Shown here one piece after another: positions 1 to 5,681 of a stretch of DNA of 5,681 nucleotides. The notes beneath the pieces are model-generated. The model saw only the letters and a list, made by a program, of their open reading frames with translations. It made no database searches and was not told where the DNA came from. A program made the position numbers and the translations under genes. Source of the stretch: Arthrobacter sp. (lineage in GTDB: Bacteria; Actinomycetota; Actinomycetes; Actinomycetales; Micrococcaceae); assembly GCA_025464545.1 (NCBI GenBank), contig JAODMA010000054.1:1-5681 (forward strand). The letters are read 5' to 3'. How positions within the stretch are numbered: position 1 is the stretch's first letter; every line of letters begins with the position of its first letter.

Positions 1-62
1 CTCTCCACGCAACTGATTCACCCCATGAGTTACACCACTGATTGCTCGACGAGGAGTTTTTG
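1..62 (+). other. Leader or tail of an unseen upstream gene
   Basis: Too short to assign. Frame 1 is open from the window edge to a TGA at 61-63 that overlaps the transporter ATG by one base (TGATG), an arrangement typical of translational coupling. An ATG at 25 in this frame would give only a 12-residue peptide. Codon choice in this frame is not strongly G/C at third positions, which argues against a real gene tail in this host. Frame 3 also stays open from the edge, to a TGA at 39-41. I see no convincing -35/-10 pair. It could be a 5' leader, the last codons of an upstream operon gene, or plain spacer. Confidence 0.35.
51..56 (+). promoter_or_regulatory. Ribosome binding site of the transporter gene
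   Basis: A GAGGAG purine block lies 6 bases before the ATG at 63, which is ideal Shine-Dalgarno spacing. It fixes the start at 63 rather than at the in-frame TTG at 42, which lies upstream of this block and would add seven residues. Confidence 0.8.
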
Positions 63-1412
63 ATGTCCGTAACAACAACGTCCACACGGGACCTTCTGGA
101 GACACCGGTTCTTAAATCTGCCATCTCCAAGGCCTCCCGCCGGCTTATGCCCATGCTGGTCATCCTCTATGTGGTCGCCTTCCTGGACCGGACCAACGTG
201 GGCTTCGCCGAAGCCGCCCTGGGGGTGGACAAGGGCATCACCGCCGGCGCCTACGCGCTGGGCGCCGGGATCTTCTTCATCGGCTACGCGCTGTTCGAAA
301 TCCCGAGCAATCTGCTCCTGACCAAGTTCGGAGCGAAGGTGTGGCTGGCCCGCATCGCCATCACGTGGGGCATCGTGTCCGCCTGCTTCGCCTTCGTCCA
401 GGGCGAGACGTCGTTCATCATCCTGCGGTTCCTGCTGGGTGTCACTGAGGCCGGGCTGTTCCCCGGCGTCATCATGTTCCTGGCGGCGTGGTTCCCGAAC
501 AAGGTCCGCGTCAAGATGTTCGCGATCTTCTACCTGGCCCAGCCGTTCTCCCAGATGCTGGGCGCCCCGCTGTCCGGCTGGCTGATCAACATCGGGGACC
601 AGGTGCCCGGGGTCCAGGGCTGGCAGGTGATGTTCTTCGTCGAGGGCATGCTGGCGGTTGTCGCCGGCATCGCCGCGTACTTCTTCCTGATCAACAGCCC
701 GCAGGACGCCAAGTTCTTGAACAAGGACGAGAAGAATGCGCTCCTGGAGGTCATGGCACTGGAGGACACCGTCAAGGAAGAATCCGGTCCGCGCGGCGTC
801 CTGGCCGCCATGAAGAACGGCAAGGTCTGGTACTTCACCATCATCTACTTCTGCCTGCAGATCGCCGTCTACGGCGTGACCTTCTACCTGCCACAGCAGG
901 TGGCACAGCTGACCGGCCAGAAGGTGGGCATCGCCGTCGGCCTGATGGCAGCCATCCCGTGGTTCTTCGGCATCTTCGCCTGCTACTTCATCGGCAAGGC
1001 CGCCAACACTGTGGTCCGCCGCCGGGTCTGGGGCACCGGGCTGTTCATCTCTACCGGACTCTGCATCTTCGGCTCGGCGTGGGCGGGTGCGAACCACATC
1101 CCGGCGCTCGGCATCATCTTCATCACCCTCGCCGTATGCAGCTTCCTCTCCATCGGCCCCATCGCCTGGTCCTATCCGACGGCGTTCCTCACCGGAACGG
1201 CCGCCGCGGCCGGGATCGGCCTGATCAACTCGCTCGGAAACCTCGGCGGCTTCGTCGCTCCGATCCTGCGGACCTCGGTCAACCAGGTCACGGCCTCGGA
1301 CACGGGAACCATGGGCGTCTACGCGTTGGGCGTGCTCCCGTTCCTGGCCGCAGCTATGATGTTCGCTACCCGCCGTTTCAAGAACAAGGCCGATGAACTG
1401 CTGGAGCAGTAA
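63..1412 (+). CDS. MFS transporter, anion:cation symporter family
   Basis: This is an inner-membrane secondary transporter of 449 residues, the usual length for the family, with about 12 hydrophobic segments. Visible family marks are DRTNVGFA at residues 42-49 after the first membrane segment, GYALFEIPSNL at 74-84, and the loop 2-3 region KFGAKVWLARI at 88-98 followed by TWG. RFLLGVTEAGLFPG at 122-135 and GLINSLGNLGGFVAP at 386-400 also fit. A hydrophilic central loop spans roughly residues 211-255 between the two six-helix halves. Proteins of this type (relatives of tartrate, glucarate, rhamnonate and phthalate permeases) usually import small organic acids or sugar acids with protons. The exact substrate cannot be read from the sequence. 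The start at 63 is supported by GAGGAG at 51-56. The gene ends 60 bases before a sugar-phosphate isomerase on the same strand, so the pair is probably co-transcribed and serves carbon-source uptake. No frameshift or truncation is seen. The family assignment is firm and the substrate is open. Confidence 0.93.
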   Translation: MSVTTTSTRDLLETPVLKSAISKASRRLMPMLVILYVVAFLDRTNVGFAEAALGVDKGITAGAYALGAGIFFIGYALFEIPSNLLLTKFGAKVWLARIAITWGIVSACFAFVQGETSFIILRFLLGVTEAGLFPGVIMFLAAWFPNKVRVKMFAIFYLAQPFSQMLGAPLSGWLINIGDQVPGVQGWQVMFFVEGMLAVVAGIAAYFFLINSPQDAKFLNKDEKNALLEVMALEDTVKEESGPRGVLAAMKNGKVWYFTIIYFCLQIAVYGVTFYLPQQVAQLTGQKVGIAVGLMAAIPWFFGIFACYFIGKAANTVVRRRVWGTGLFISTGLCIFGSAWAGANHIPALGIIFITLAVCSFLSIGPIAWSYPTAFLTGTAAAAGIGLINSLGNLGGFVAPILRTSVNQVTASDTGTMGVYALGVLPFLAAAMMFATRRFKNKADELLEQ

Positions 1413-1472
1413 GGTCATCCAGCGCCGCCCACCCAGCCCCCATCAACTGGATCCAGCAGAAAGCACCAACCA

Positions 1473-2270
1473 ATGCAGCAGAGCGTCGGCATCCCAACCT
1501 CCAACGACAGCATCCTGGTAGGCGTCAGCACCAAGATGTATCTGGGCTACCGGGAGAGCCTTGATTGGCTGGAGCGTCTGCGGCACGAAGTGGACACCCG
1601 TCCGGCCCTCGCGGCCGGGCGGGTTGTCCCGTTTGTCATCCCATCCTTCCCCGTCCTGCCCGCGGCGGCCCGGCTCCTCGCTGGTTCGCCGATGTTGCTC
1701 GGGGCGCAGAACTGCGGCTGGGCGGACGGCCCCTGGACCGGTGAGGTGGCCCCATCCATGCTCGCGGAACTCGGGGTCCGGCTCGTGGAGATCGGCCATG
1801 CCGAACGCCGGAAGCACTTCAACGAAGACGATGCAATGGTGGCCCTCAAGGTCCGGGCCGCGGACGACGCCGGAGTCATGCCGCTGCTGTGCGTGGGGGA
1901 GCGCGACGGCGGGCAGCCGGCGGCGGCAGCGGACTTTGTGTACCGCCAGATCGAGGCGGCCGTCGACGGCGACTGGGACCTCGCCGGCCGGCTCACCATC
2001 GCCTACGAACCCGTCTGGGCCATTGGCGCGGCGGAACCTGCCGCTGCAGCGTACGTGTCGGACGTCGTCCAGCGGCTCCGCGCGCAGCTCACGGCGGTCG
2101 GCCTGCGGCAGTTGCCTGTCATCTACGGGGGGTCGGCTAAGCCTGGACTGTTGCCAACCCTTGAGGGCGTCTCAGGTTTGTTCCTGGGCCGTTTTGCACA
2201 CGATCCCGCAAACTTCGGCGCGGTGCTGGATGAGGCACTCCAACTGGCCTCGGGCTTCCCCGCGCGGTAA
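1473..2270 (+). CDS. TIM-barrel sugar-phosphate isomerase (TpiA paralogue)
   Basis: A 265-residue protein of the triosephosphate isomerase family, which interconverts aldose and ketose phosphates in the cytoplasm. The catalytic set is present: Lys21 in STKMY, His109 in IGHAERR (106-112), Glu111, Cys140 in LLCVGE, the base Glu179 in AYEPVWAIG (177-185), and the phosphate-binding YGGSAKPG (218-225). It departs from glycolytic TpiA in three places. The N-W-K-M-N segment reads S-T-K-M-Y (19-23), so the conserved Asn is Ser. The mobile loop after AIG reads AAEPA instead of TGKTA. The last phosphate loop reads LGRFAHD (238-244) instead of the usual GG motif. Such changes fit second TIM paralogues acting on tetrulose phosphates (EryH of erythritol, LerI of L-erythrulose 1-phosphate catabolism). 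That role is inference, and a housekeeping TpiA role is less likely. The ribosome site is weak (GCAGAAAG at 1456-1463), but no other ATG, GTG or TTG start lies before Lys21. It follows the transporter by 60 bases, probably in one operon. Confidence 0.9.
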   Translation: MQQSVGIPTSNDSILVGVSTKMYLGYRESLDWLERLRHEVDTRPALAAGRVVPFVIPSFPVLPAAARLLAGSPMLLGAQNCGWADGPWTGEVAPSMLAELGVRLVEIGHAERRKHFNEDDAMVALKVRAADDAGVMPLLCVGERDGGQPAAAADFVYRQIEAAVDGDWDLAGRLTIAYEPVWAIGAAEPAAAAYVSDVVQRLRAQLTAVGLRQLPVIYGGSAKPGLLPTLEGVSGLFLGRFAHDPANFGAVLDEALQLASGFPAR

Positions 2271-2276
2271 CCAACG

Positions 2277-2367
2277 CCCGTGGGACATGTCCGCCCTTGG
2301 TCCTGAACAGTGGGCAGGATGCCATTGTGCCCGCTGGGGGAGTCTAAGAGCGGGCATGTCCCGCGGG
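2277..2367. repeat. 91-bp palindromic repeat, copy 1
   Basis: Terminal inverted repeats of 16 bp bound the unit: the left arm at 2277-2292 contains the perfect palindrome GGACATGTCC (2283-2292), and the right arm at 2352-2367 contains GGGCATGTCCC. Where the arms differ, a plus-strand RNA would form G-U wobble pairs, so the full 16-bp stem holds. A second nested stem is formed by AGTGGGCA (2309-2316) and TGCCCGCT (2328-2335) around an 11-base loop. The unit starts 6 bases after the isomerase stop codon. There is no transposase gene and no clear target-site duplication at the ends. It resembles a REP/BIME-like or very small MITE-like intergenic repeat. Confidence 0.85.
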
Positions 2368-2379
2368 CCGGCGATGAAC

Positions 2380-2470
2380 CCCGTGGGACATGTCCAGCCT
2401 TGGTCCTGAAGAGTGGGCAGGATGCCATTGTGCCCGCTGCGGGACTCTAAGAATGGGCATGTCCCGTGGG
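2380..2470. repeat. 91-bp palindromic repeat, copy 2
   Basis: This is a second copy of the unit at 2277-2367, in the same orientation and exactly the same length. It matches at 83 of 91 positions by hand alignment and is offset by 103 bp, with a 12-bp spacer between copies. Terminal arms are 2380-2395 and 2455-2470, and the inner stem arms are 2412-2419 and 2431-2438. The inner stem is unchanged between copies. Most of the eight differences lie between the inner and outer stems, and the one in the outer arm keeps pairing through a G-U wobble. The copy ends 14 bases before the stop codon of the convergent nuclease-helicase gene. Confidence 0.85.
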
Positions 2471-2484
2471 CTGGCCGGCAAAGC

Positions 2485-5400
2485 TCAGGAAGCCACCGAC
2501 CGCTGGCACAGGCCGATGAAACCGCCCAGCTGTTCCATGCCCTCCGGATGCGTGGGCAGGTAGTTTGTCAGTTCCGGCGCGCGGACGATCACTGCCCGCC
2601 ACTGCCCGCGGGAGACCGCCACATTGATCCGGTTCCGTGAGAGCAGGAACTCCATGCCCCGCGGAGCCTCGGCCACCGCTGAACATGCCATGGACACAAT
2701 CACGACGGCCGCTTCCTGGCCTTGGAACTTGTCCACCGTCCCGACCCGGACCGCTGACAGGGCGGCACCCTCCAGCGCCTCGCGGATCACGTTGACCTGG
2801 GCGTTGTAGGCAGCCACCACCAGGATGTCGGCTGCCCTCAGGGGCCGGGCGCCCTGTTCGGTGTGCCATTGCAGCCCCAGGTGGCGCCGCACTTGGCAGA
2901 CAACTTCCAGGGCCTCCTCGGCCGAGGACGTGATGTTGCCGTCGTGTTCCACGAGTACGGTTTCGATTCCAGCTGGGACACCTTCAAGGCGCCGGAGTTC
3001 AGCGGCAGGTGCAGACTGAAGCTGCCCCTCATAGGACAATTCGGACACGGCCCGGCACAATTCTGAGGTCATTCGCCACGAGTCGGCCAGAAAATACCCC
3101 AATTCCGGCGGCAGCGTGGCATGGCCGGCGGAGATCCAGCCGAGAGCGGACTCGTCCACTGGCTCGGGATGCGAGCCCTGGCTGACCTGCGGCAGCTGCT
3201 GGGGGTCGCCCAGCAACAGCAAACGGCTGCTGGCCTGAGCCACTGCCAGGGTATTGGCCAGGGAGAACTGGCCGGCCTCGTCAATCACCAGCAGGTCCAG
3301 AGACCCGGCGGGGACATTGGCTCCCGTCATGGTCCATGCCGTGCCACCGATGAGCGCCCCGCCGGGGGAAGCGAGGACGGTCGCGACGTCCTGCCCCGAC
3401 CGCAGGTCCCACGGGAGCGGCTCGCCGTGTTTCACGTCCTTGGCGACCACGGCAGGGTCCACGCCGGCTTTGGTTACGGCGGTCTTGAGCAGGTTCTCTA
3501 CGACGGCGTGGGACTGGCCCACGACGCCGACTTTCCAGCCGCGGGCCACCAGCCGGGCGATGACGTGCGAACCAACATGGGTCTTGCCAGTCCCGGGCGG
3601 GCCCTGAACCGCCACGTAGGAGTGATCCAAGGCGCCGACGGCTTCGGTAATCGCGTCAATGTAGCGGTCCGGGCCGCCTCCGGGGGCTGGCAACGGCGAC
3701 CCTGTTGAGAGCCGTGGCGGAACCCGCCGGACAAGGTCCAGGGCGGGATGGCGCGGGAATGCCGCACCGAGCGAGTCTTTCTCCGCGTCGCCGGCCTTGA
3801 CTGCCGTGCGCAAGCCGCGGGCGACGTCGTCGGCCAAGACGGCCAGCGCCGCCTCAAGGCTTTTGGTCTGGATCGGCTGGTCTTCGGTCAACGCGATGGG
3901 CAGCTGGGAGTAGGGCCTGATGTTCTTGCGCAGTTTGTCCCGGATGACGACGGTGTCTTTCCCGTCCTCGTGGCCGAGCTCCAGGATCTCGGTCCCGAAC
4001 CAGCCGTTACGGCCGGTCCCTTCGATCCCCGTGCCCTCGAGACCGGCAGGCAGCGGTGGCTCGTACATGCGGAACCACGTGCTGCCCTCGCGGAGGTCCG
4101 AGCCGGGGCTGACGGTGCCGACCAGCTTGACCCGGCGTTCCGGAAGCTTGGCTCCGTCCTTCCACCAGTCTTCCAGTACCTCGGCCTCCTCGACCAAGAA
4201 GACGTTGCGATCCTGCTGGTGATGCGTGTCGGGTCCGTTCTCGCAGCGGTCGAAGTGCGCCCACCAGAACGCCTTACGCTCGCGGCGGTGATAACTGACC
4301 GCCGCCGCAAGAATTGCCACTGCCTTCTGGTCGTTCTCCGACAGGCCCACCCCGGACAAGGACCACTCCGCCAGCTCCGCCTCAATGGGGTCAAGATCGG
4401 CGGCGTCCGCTGCCGCCTGCCCGGACCCGACCGGAGTCCCGGCGCCCGGGGAGACGTCACCCGTCGGAGCGGCTTCCCGCCGCCCGCCGCCCTTAATCCC
4501 GCGGTCTCGCGCGAGGCCCAGGAGCCAGTTCCTGAGCTCAAGCGTGGACAGGCAATCGTATTCGTTGTAATCCGAGATCCCGGCGAGGATCTTGTCCGCC
4601 TCCGCTGGACGGCCGTTGTCGCGCGCGTCGCAGTAGTGGGCGTAGGCAACCACGGAAGCGCCGGCGTCTTTTACATCCCCGGAGCGGAGGTTCTGCCCCA
4701 TGTAGAGCGGCTCCAGTTTCTTGATGCTGTAGGAATTCTCTGAGATCCGGATGCTGTTCCGGACGGTTTGGTAGAGGTCCACCAGGAGGCCGTCGCGGAG
4801 CCACTGGTCCACGGTCTCCTCGCCTGCCACGTGCAGCACGGAAAGTTTGCGCAAGGCAGTTTTCTCGTACGCGGCGTAGTGGTAGACGTGCATGTCCGGG
4901 TAGTCCTGCCGGCGCTTCTCCACGTAGGCGAGGAAGTCCAGGAACGCCTGTTTTTCCGCTTCCCGGCTATGCGCCCAGAACGGCTTGAATACTCCACGGG
5001 TACCGGCCCCGGTTGGCGCTTCGATGACACCGAACAGGTATTCCAGCCCCCAAACGCCGGTGGCGCTTTCCTGCCACAGCGGGTCGCCCTCAAAATCGAA
5101 GAAGATGTCGCCCTGGCTCGGGGCAGGGAGCTCGGCCAGGGTGTTTTCCCGGATGACCGCATACCTGAGGGAATGCTCCTGGCCGTCCTTGACGTACCGC
5201 ACGCCGCCGTCGGCGCCACCGACCCCGCTCTGCATCCGGGCTTGCTCCTGCAGGCGCAGCAGGGAGGCACTTGGATCGGTGAGGCTTGCTTCCGCCAACT
5301 GCCTGACCGTACGGATGTCCTTCCCACGGAGGGCCTTGCGTTGCGCGGAGTTCATCCGGGCCACCAGGAGCAGATCGTCCGTAGCCTTGACCATCTCCTG

Positions 5401-5681
5401 GCAATAGTCGCAGCGGCCACAAGCCGTGACACCCGCCGCACCCCAGCTGACGGTGCCTGGCTGCGCGACGTGCCCGGAGGTCAGCGCGAGGAAGCGCTCC
5501 CGGCGTTCGCGGAACACCGGCAGGATTTCGGCGAGTTTGTGGTGGCTGCGGACGAAGTCGAAGCCGCGGCCCGGCAGCGGGACGGTGGCGCCGAGGACCC
5601 GCGTCACGGCCGGGTCCGGGGTGATCCCGGCCTTCAGGAGCTGGTCGCCGTAGGCCGCGAGCTGCAGCAGGGCGGTGACCT
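2485..5681 (-). CDS. TM0106-type RecB-like nuclease / SF1 helicase fusion, 5' partial
   Basis: The frame is open to the right edge, so the GTG at 5607 is internal. The 1064 visible residues are numbered from the Val codon at 5679. The preceding partial codon reads xAG. Residues 1-100 are the end of a PD-(D/E)xK RecB-like domain with the QxxxY motif at Gln6-Tyr10 and a CxxCxxC cluster (Cys87, 90, 93). Residues 189-386 are an RNase H-like exonuclease domain with DFE (Asp195, Glu197), Asp301 and YNEYD (Tyr371, Asp375), a DEDDy-like pattern. A Gly/Ala/Pro-rich linker (about 395-430) and a mixed region follow. The helicase has Walker A GPPGTGKT (693-700), Walker B DEAGQ (800-804), motif III GDPQQLPQV (824-832), motif V VDKFQGQE (982-989) and motif VI RNRINVAVSR (1015-1024). 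All are intact, so it is probably active. It most resembles Dna2/Upf1-like SF1 helicases and the actinobacterial TM0106-family fusions. The family is usually longer, so roughly 100-200 residues with the first nuclease motifs are probably missing. The role is likely DNA or RNA processing, but the exact pathway is unknown. Confidence 0.94.
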   Translation of the reverse strand, partial: VTALLQLAAYGDQLLKAGITPDPAVTRVLGATVPLPGRGFDFVRSHHKLAEILPVFRERRERFLALTSGHVAQPGTVSWGAAGVTACGRCDYCQEMVKATDDLLLVARMNSAQRKALRGKDIRTVRQLAEASLTDPSASLLRLQEQARMQSGVGGADGGVRYVKDGQEHSLRYAVIRENTLAELPAPSQGDIFFDFEGDPLWQESATGVWGLEYLFGVIEAPTGAGTRGVFKPFWAHSREAEKQAFLDFLAYVEKRRQDYPDMHVYHYAAYEKTALRKLSVLHVAGEETVDQWLRDGLLVDLYQTVRNSIRISENSYSIKKLEPLYMGQNLRSGDVKDAGASVVAYAHYCDARDNGRPAEADKILAGISDYNEYDCLSTLELRNWLLGLARDRGIKGGGRREAAPTGDVSPGAGTPVGSGQAAADAADLDPIEAELAEWSLSGVGLSENDQKAVAILAAAVSYHRRERKAFWWAHFDRCENGPDTHHQQDRNVFLVEEAEVLEDWWKDGAKLPERRVKLVGTVSPGSDLREGSTWFRMYEPPLPAGLEGTGIEGTGRNGWFGTEILELGHEDGKDTVVIRDKLRKNIRPYSQLPIALTEDQPIQTKSLEAALAVLADDVARGLRTAVKAGDAEKDSLGAAFPRHPALDLVRRVPPRLSTGSPLPAPGGGPDRYIDAITEAVGALDHSYVAVQGPPGTGKTHVGSHVIARLVARGWKVGVVGQSHAVVENLLKTAVTKAGVDPAVVAKDVKHGEPLPWDLRSGQDVATVLASPGGALIGGTAWTMTGANVPAGSLDLLVIDEAGQFSLANTLAVAQASSRLLLLGDPQQLPQVSQGSHPEPVDESALGWISAGHATLPPELGYFLADSWRMTSELCRAVSELSYEGQLQSAPAAELRRLEGVPAGIETVLVEHDGNITSSAEEALEVVCQVRRHLGLQWHTEQGARPLRAADILVVAAYNAQVNVIREALEGAALSAVRVGTVDKFQGQEAAVVIVSMACSAVAEAPRGMEFLLSRNRINVAVSRGQWRAVIVRAPELTNYLPTHPEGMEQLGGFIGLCQRSVAS

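Larger units (their letters stand above)
2277..2470. terminator. Possible bidirectional terminator between convergent genes
   Basis: The whole gap between the isomerase stop (2268-2270) and the helicase stop (2485-2487) is taken up by two strong hairpin-forming units. Both strands would yield stable stems directly after each stop codon, which is where a shared terminator is expected. There is no clear run of T after either stem, so it is not a classic intrinsic terminator. U-tract-poor hairpin termination is plausible in GC-rich actinobacteria. The role is inferred from position and structure alone. Confidence 0.4.

Noticed and set aside
30..1418. A 462-codon open frame on the minus strand covering the whole transporter gene
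   Set aside because: It is antisense to a clear MFS gene. Its translation is rich in Asp, Glu, Gly, Arg and His with no recognisable domain, as expected from the complement of GC-rich codons. No homology or ribosome site supports it.
1447..1456. Perfect 10-bp palindrome CTGGATCCAG between transporter and isomerase
   Set aside because: Too short to act as a terminator, no T-run follows, and a single short palindrome of this kind is easily expected by chance. It does not argue against co-transcription.
2283..2292. GGACATGTCC matches the p53-type half-site pattern RRRCWWGYYY
   Set aside because: Coincidence in a bacterial sequence. The palindrome is explained as the arm of the repeat element. 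A bacterial regulator site is possible but unsupported, since it sits downstream of both genes.
2123..2428. Minus-strand small open frames with repeated MASCPLFRTK starts
   Set aside because: The repeated peptide arises because both frames start inside the two palindromic repeat copies. The 103-bp offset puts them in different frames and they run antisense into the isomerase gene.
2277..2470. CRISPR-like repeat pair
   Set aside because: There are only two units, each 91 bp and itself palindromic, with a 12-bp spacer and no cas genes. This does not fit a CRISPR array.
4012..4038. Short repeated peptide EGTGIEGTG in the nuclease-helicase
   Set aside because: The two halves use different codons and the repeat is only a few residues in a loop-like region, so it is not evidence of recent duplication or a functional repeat.
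3748..4743. A 331-codon plus-strand open frame inside the nuclease-helicase gene
   Set aside because: It is a shadow of the minus-strand coding frame, which carries intact exonuclease and helicase motifs. The plus-strand translation has no recognisable family features.
5605..5607. GTG as the start codon of the nuclease-helicase
   Set aside because: The frame continues upstream to the window edge and encodes VTALLQLAAYGDQL, a conserved RecB-like segment with the QxxxY motif, so the true start is outside the window.

Overview
The window is GC-rich, and its reading frames have third codon positions that are almost always G or C. Together with the protein families present, this points to a high-GC actinobacterium. 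A soil member of the Micrococcaceae, such as an Arthrobacter or Pseudarthrobacter relative, is my best guess. That guess rests on gene style and recalled gene neighbourhoods, not on a database match.

Layout: positions 1-62 are a short leader or the tail of an upstream unit. Two plus-strand genes follow with only 60 bases between them and probably form an operon or the end of one. The first (63-1412) is a major facilitator transporter of the anion:cation symporter type. The second (1473-2270) is a diverged triosephosphate-isomerase-fold sugar-phosphate isomerase. Positions 2271-2484 are the gap between convergent genes. It is almost filled by two tandem copies of a 91-bp imperfect palindrome (2277-2367 and 2380-2470). 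From 2485 to the right edge, on the minus strand, lies the C-terminal 1064 residues of a very large nuclease-helicase. Its N-terminus is outside the window.

How the parts may work together: the transporter and isomerase look like the uptake and isomerisation steps of a small carbon-source pathway. The isomerase keeps the TIM catalytic Lys, His and Glu but has altered residues around its substrate loops. This resembles the second TIM paralogues of tetritol/tetrulose-phosphate catabolism (EryH/LerI type) more than glycolytic TpiA. The nuclease-helicase is an unrelated DNA or RNA processing protein. In order it has the end of a RecB-like nuclease with a QxxxY motif and a CxxCxxC cluster, a DEDDy-type RNase H-like exonuclease domain, and an SF1 (Dna2/Upf1-like) helicase with all major motifs intact. 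The palindromic pair sits 6 bp from one stop codon and 14 bp from the other, so it could be a shared bidirectional terminator, a mobile palindromic repeat, or both.

The most unusual non-coding signal is the tandem palindromic pair. The most interesting proteins are the diverged isomerase and the double-nuclease helicase. I see no tRNA, rRNA, CRISPR array, transposase gene or phage gene.
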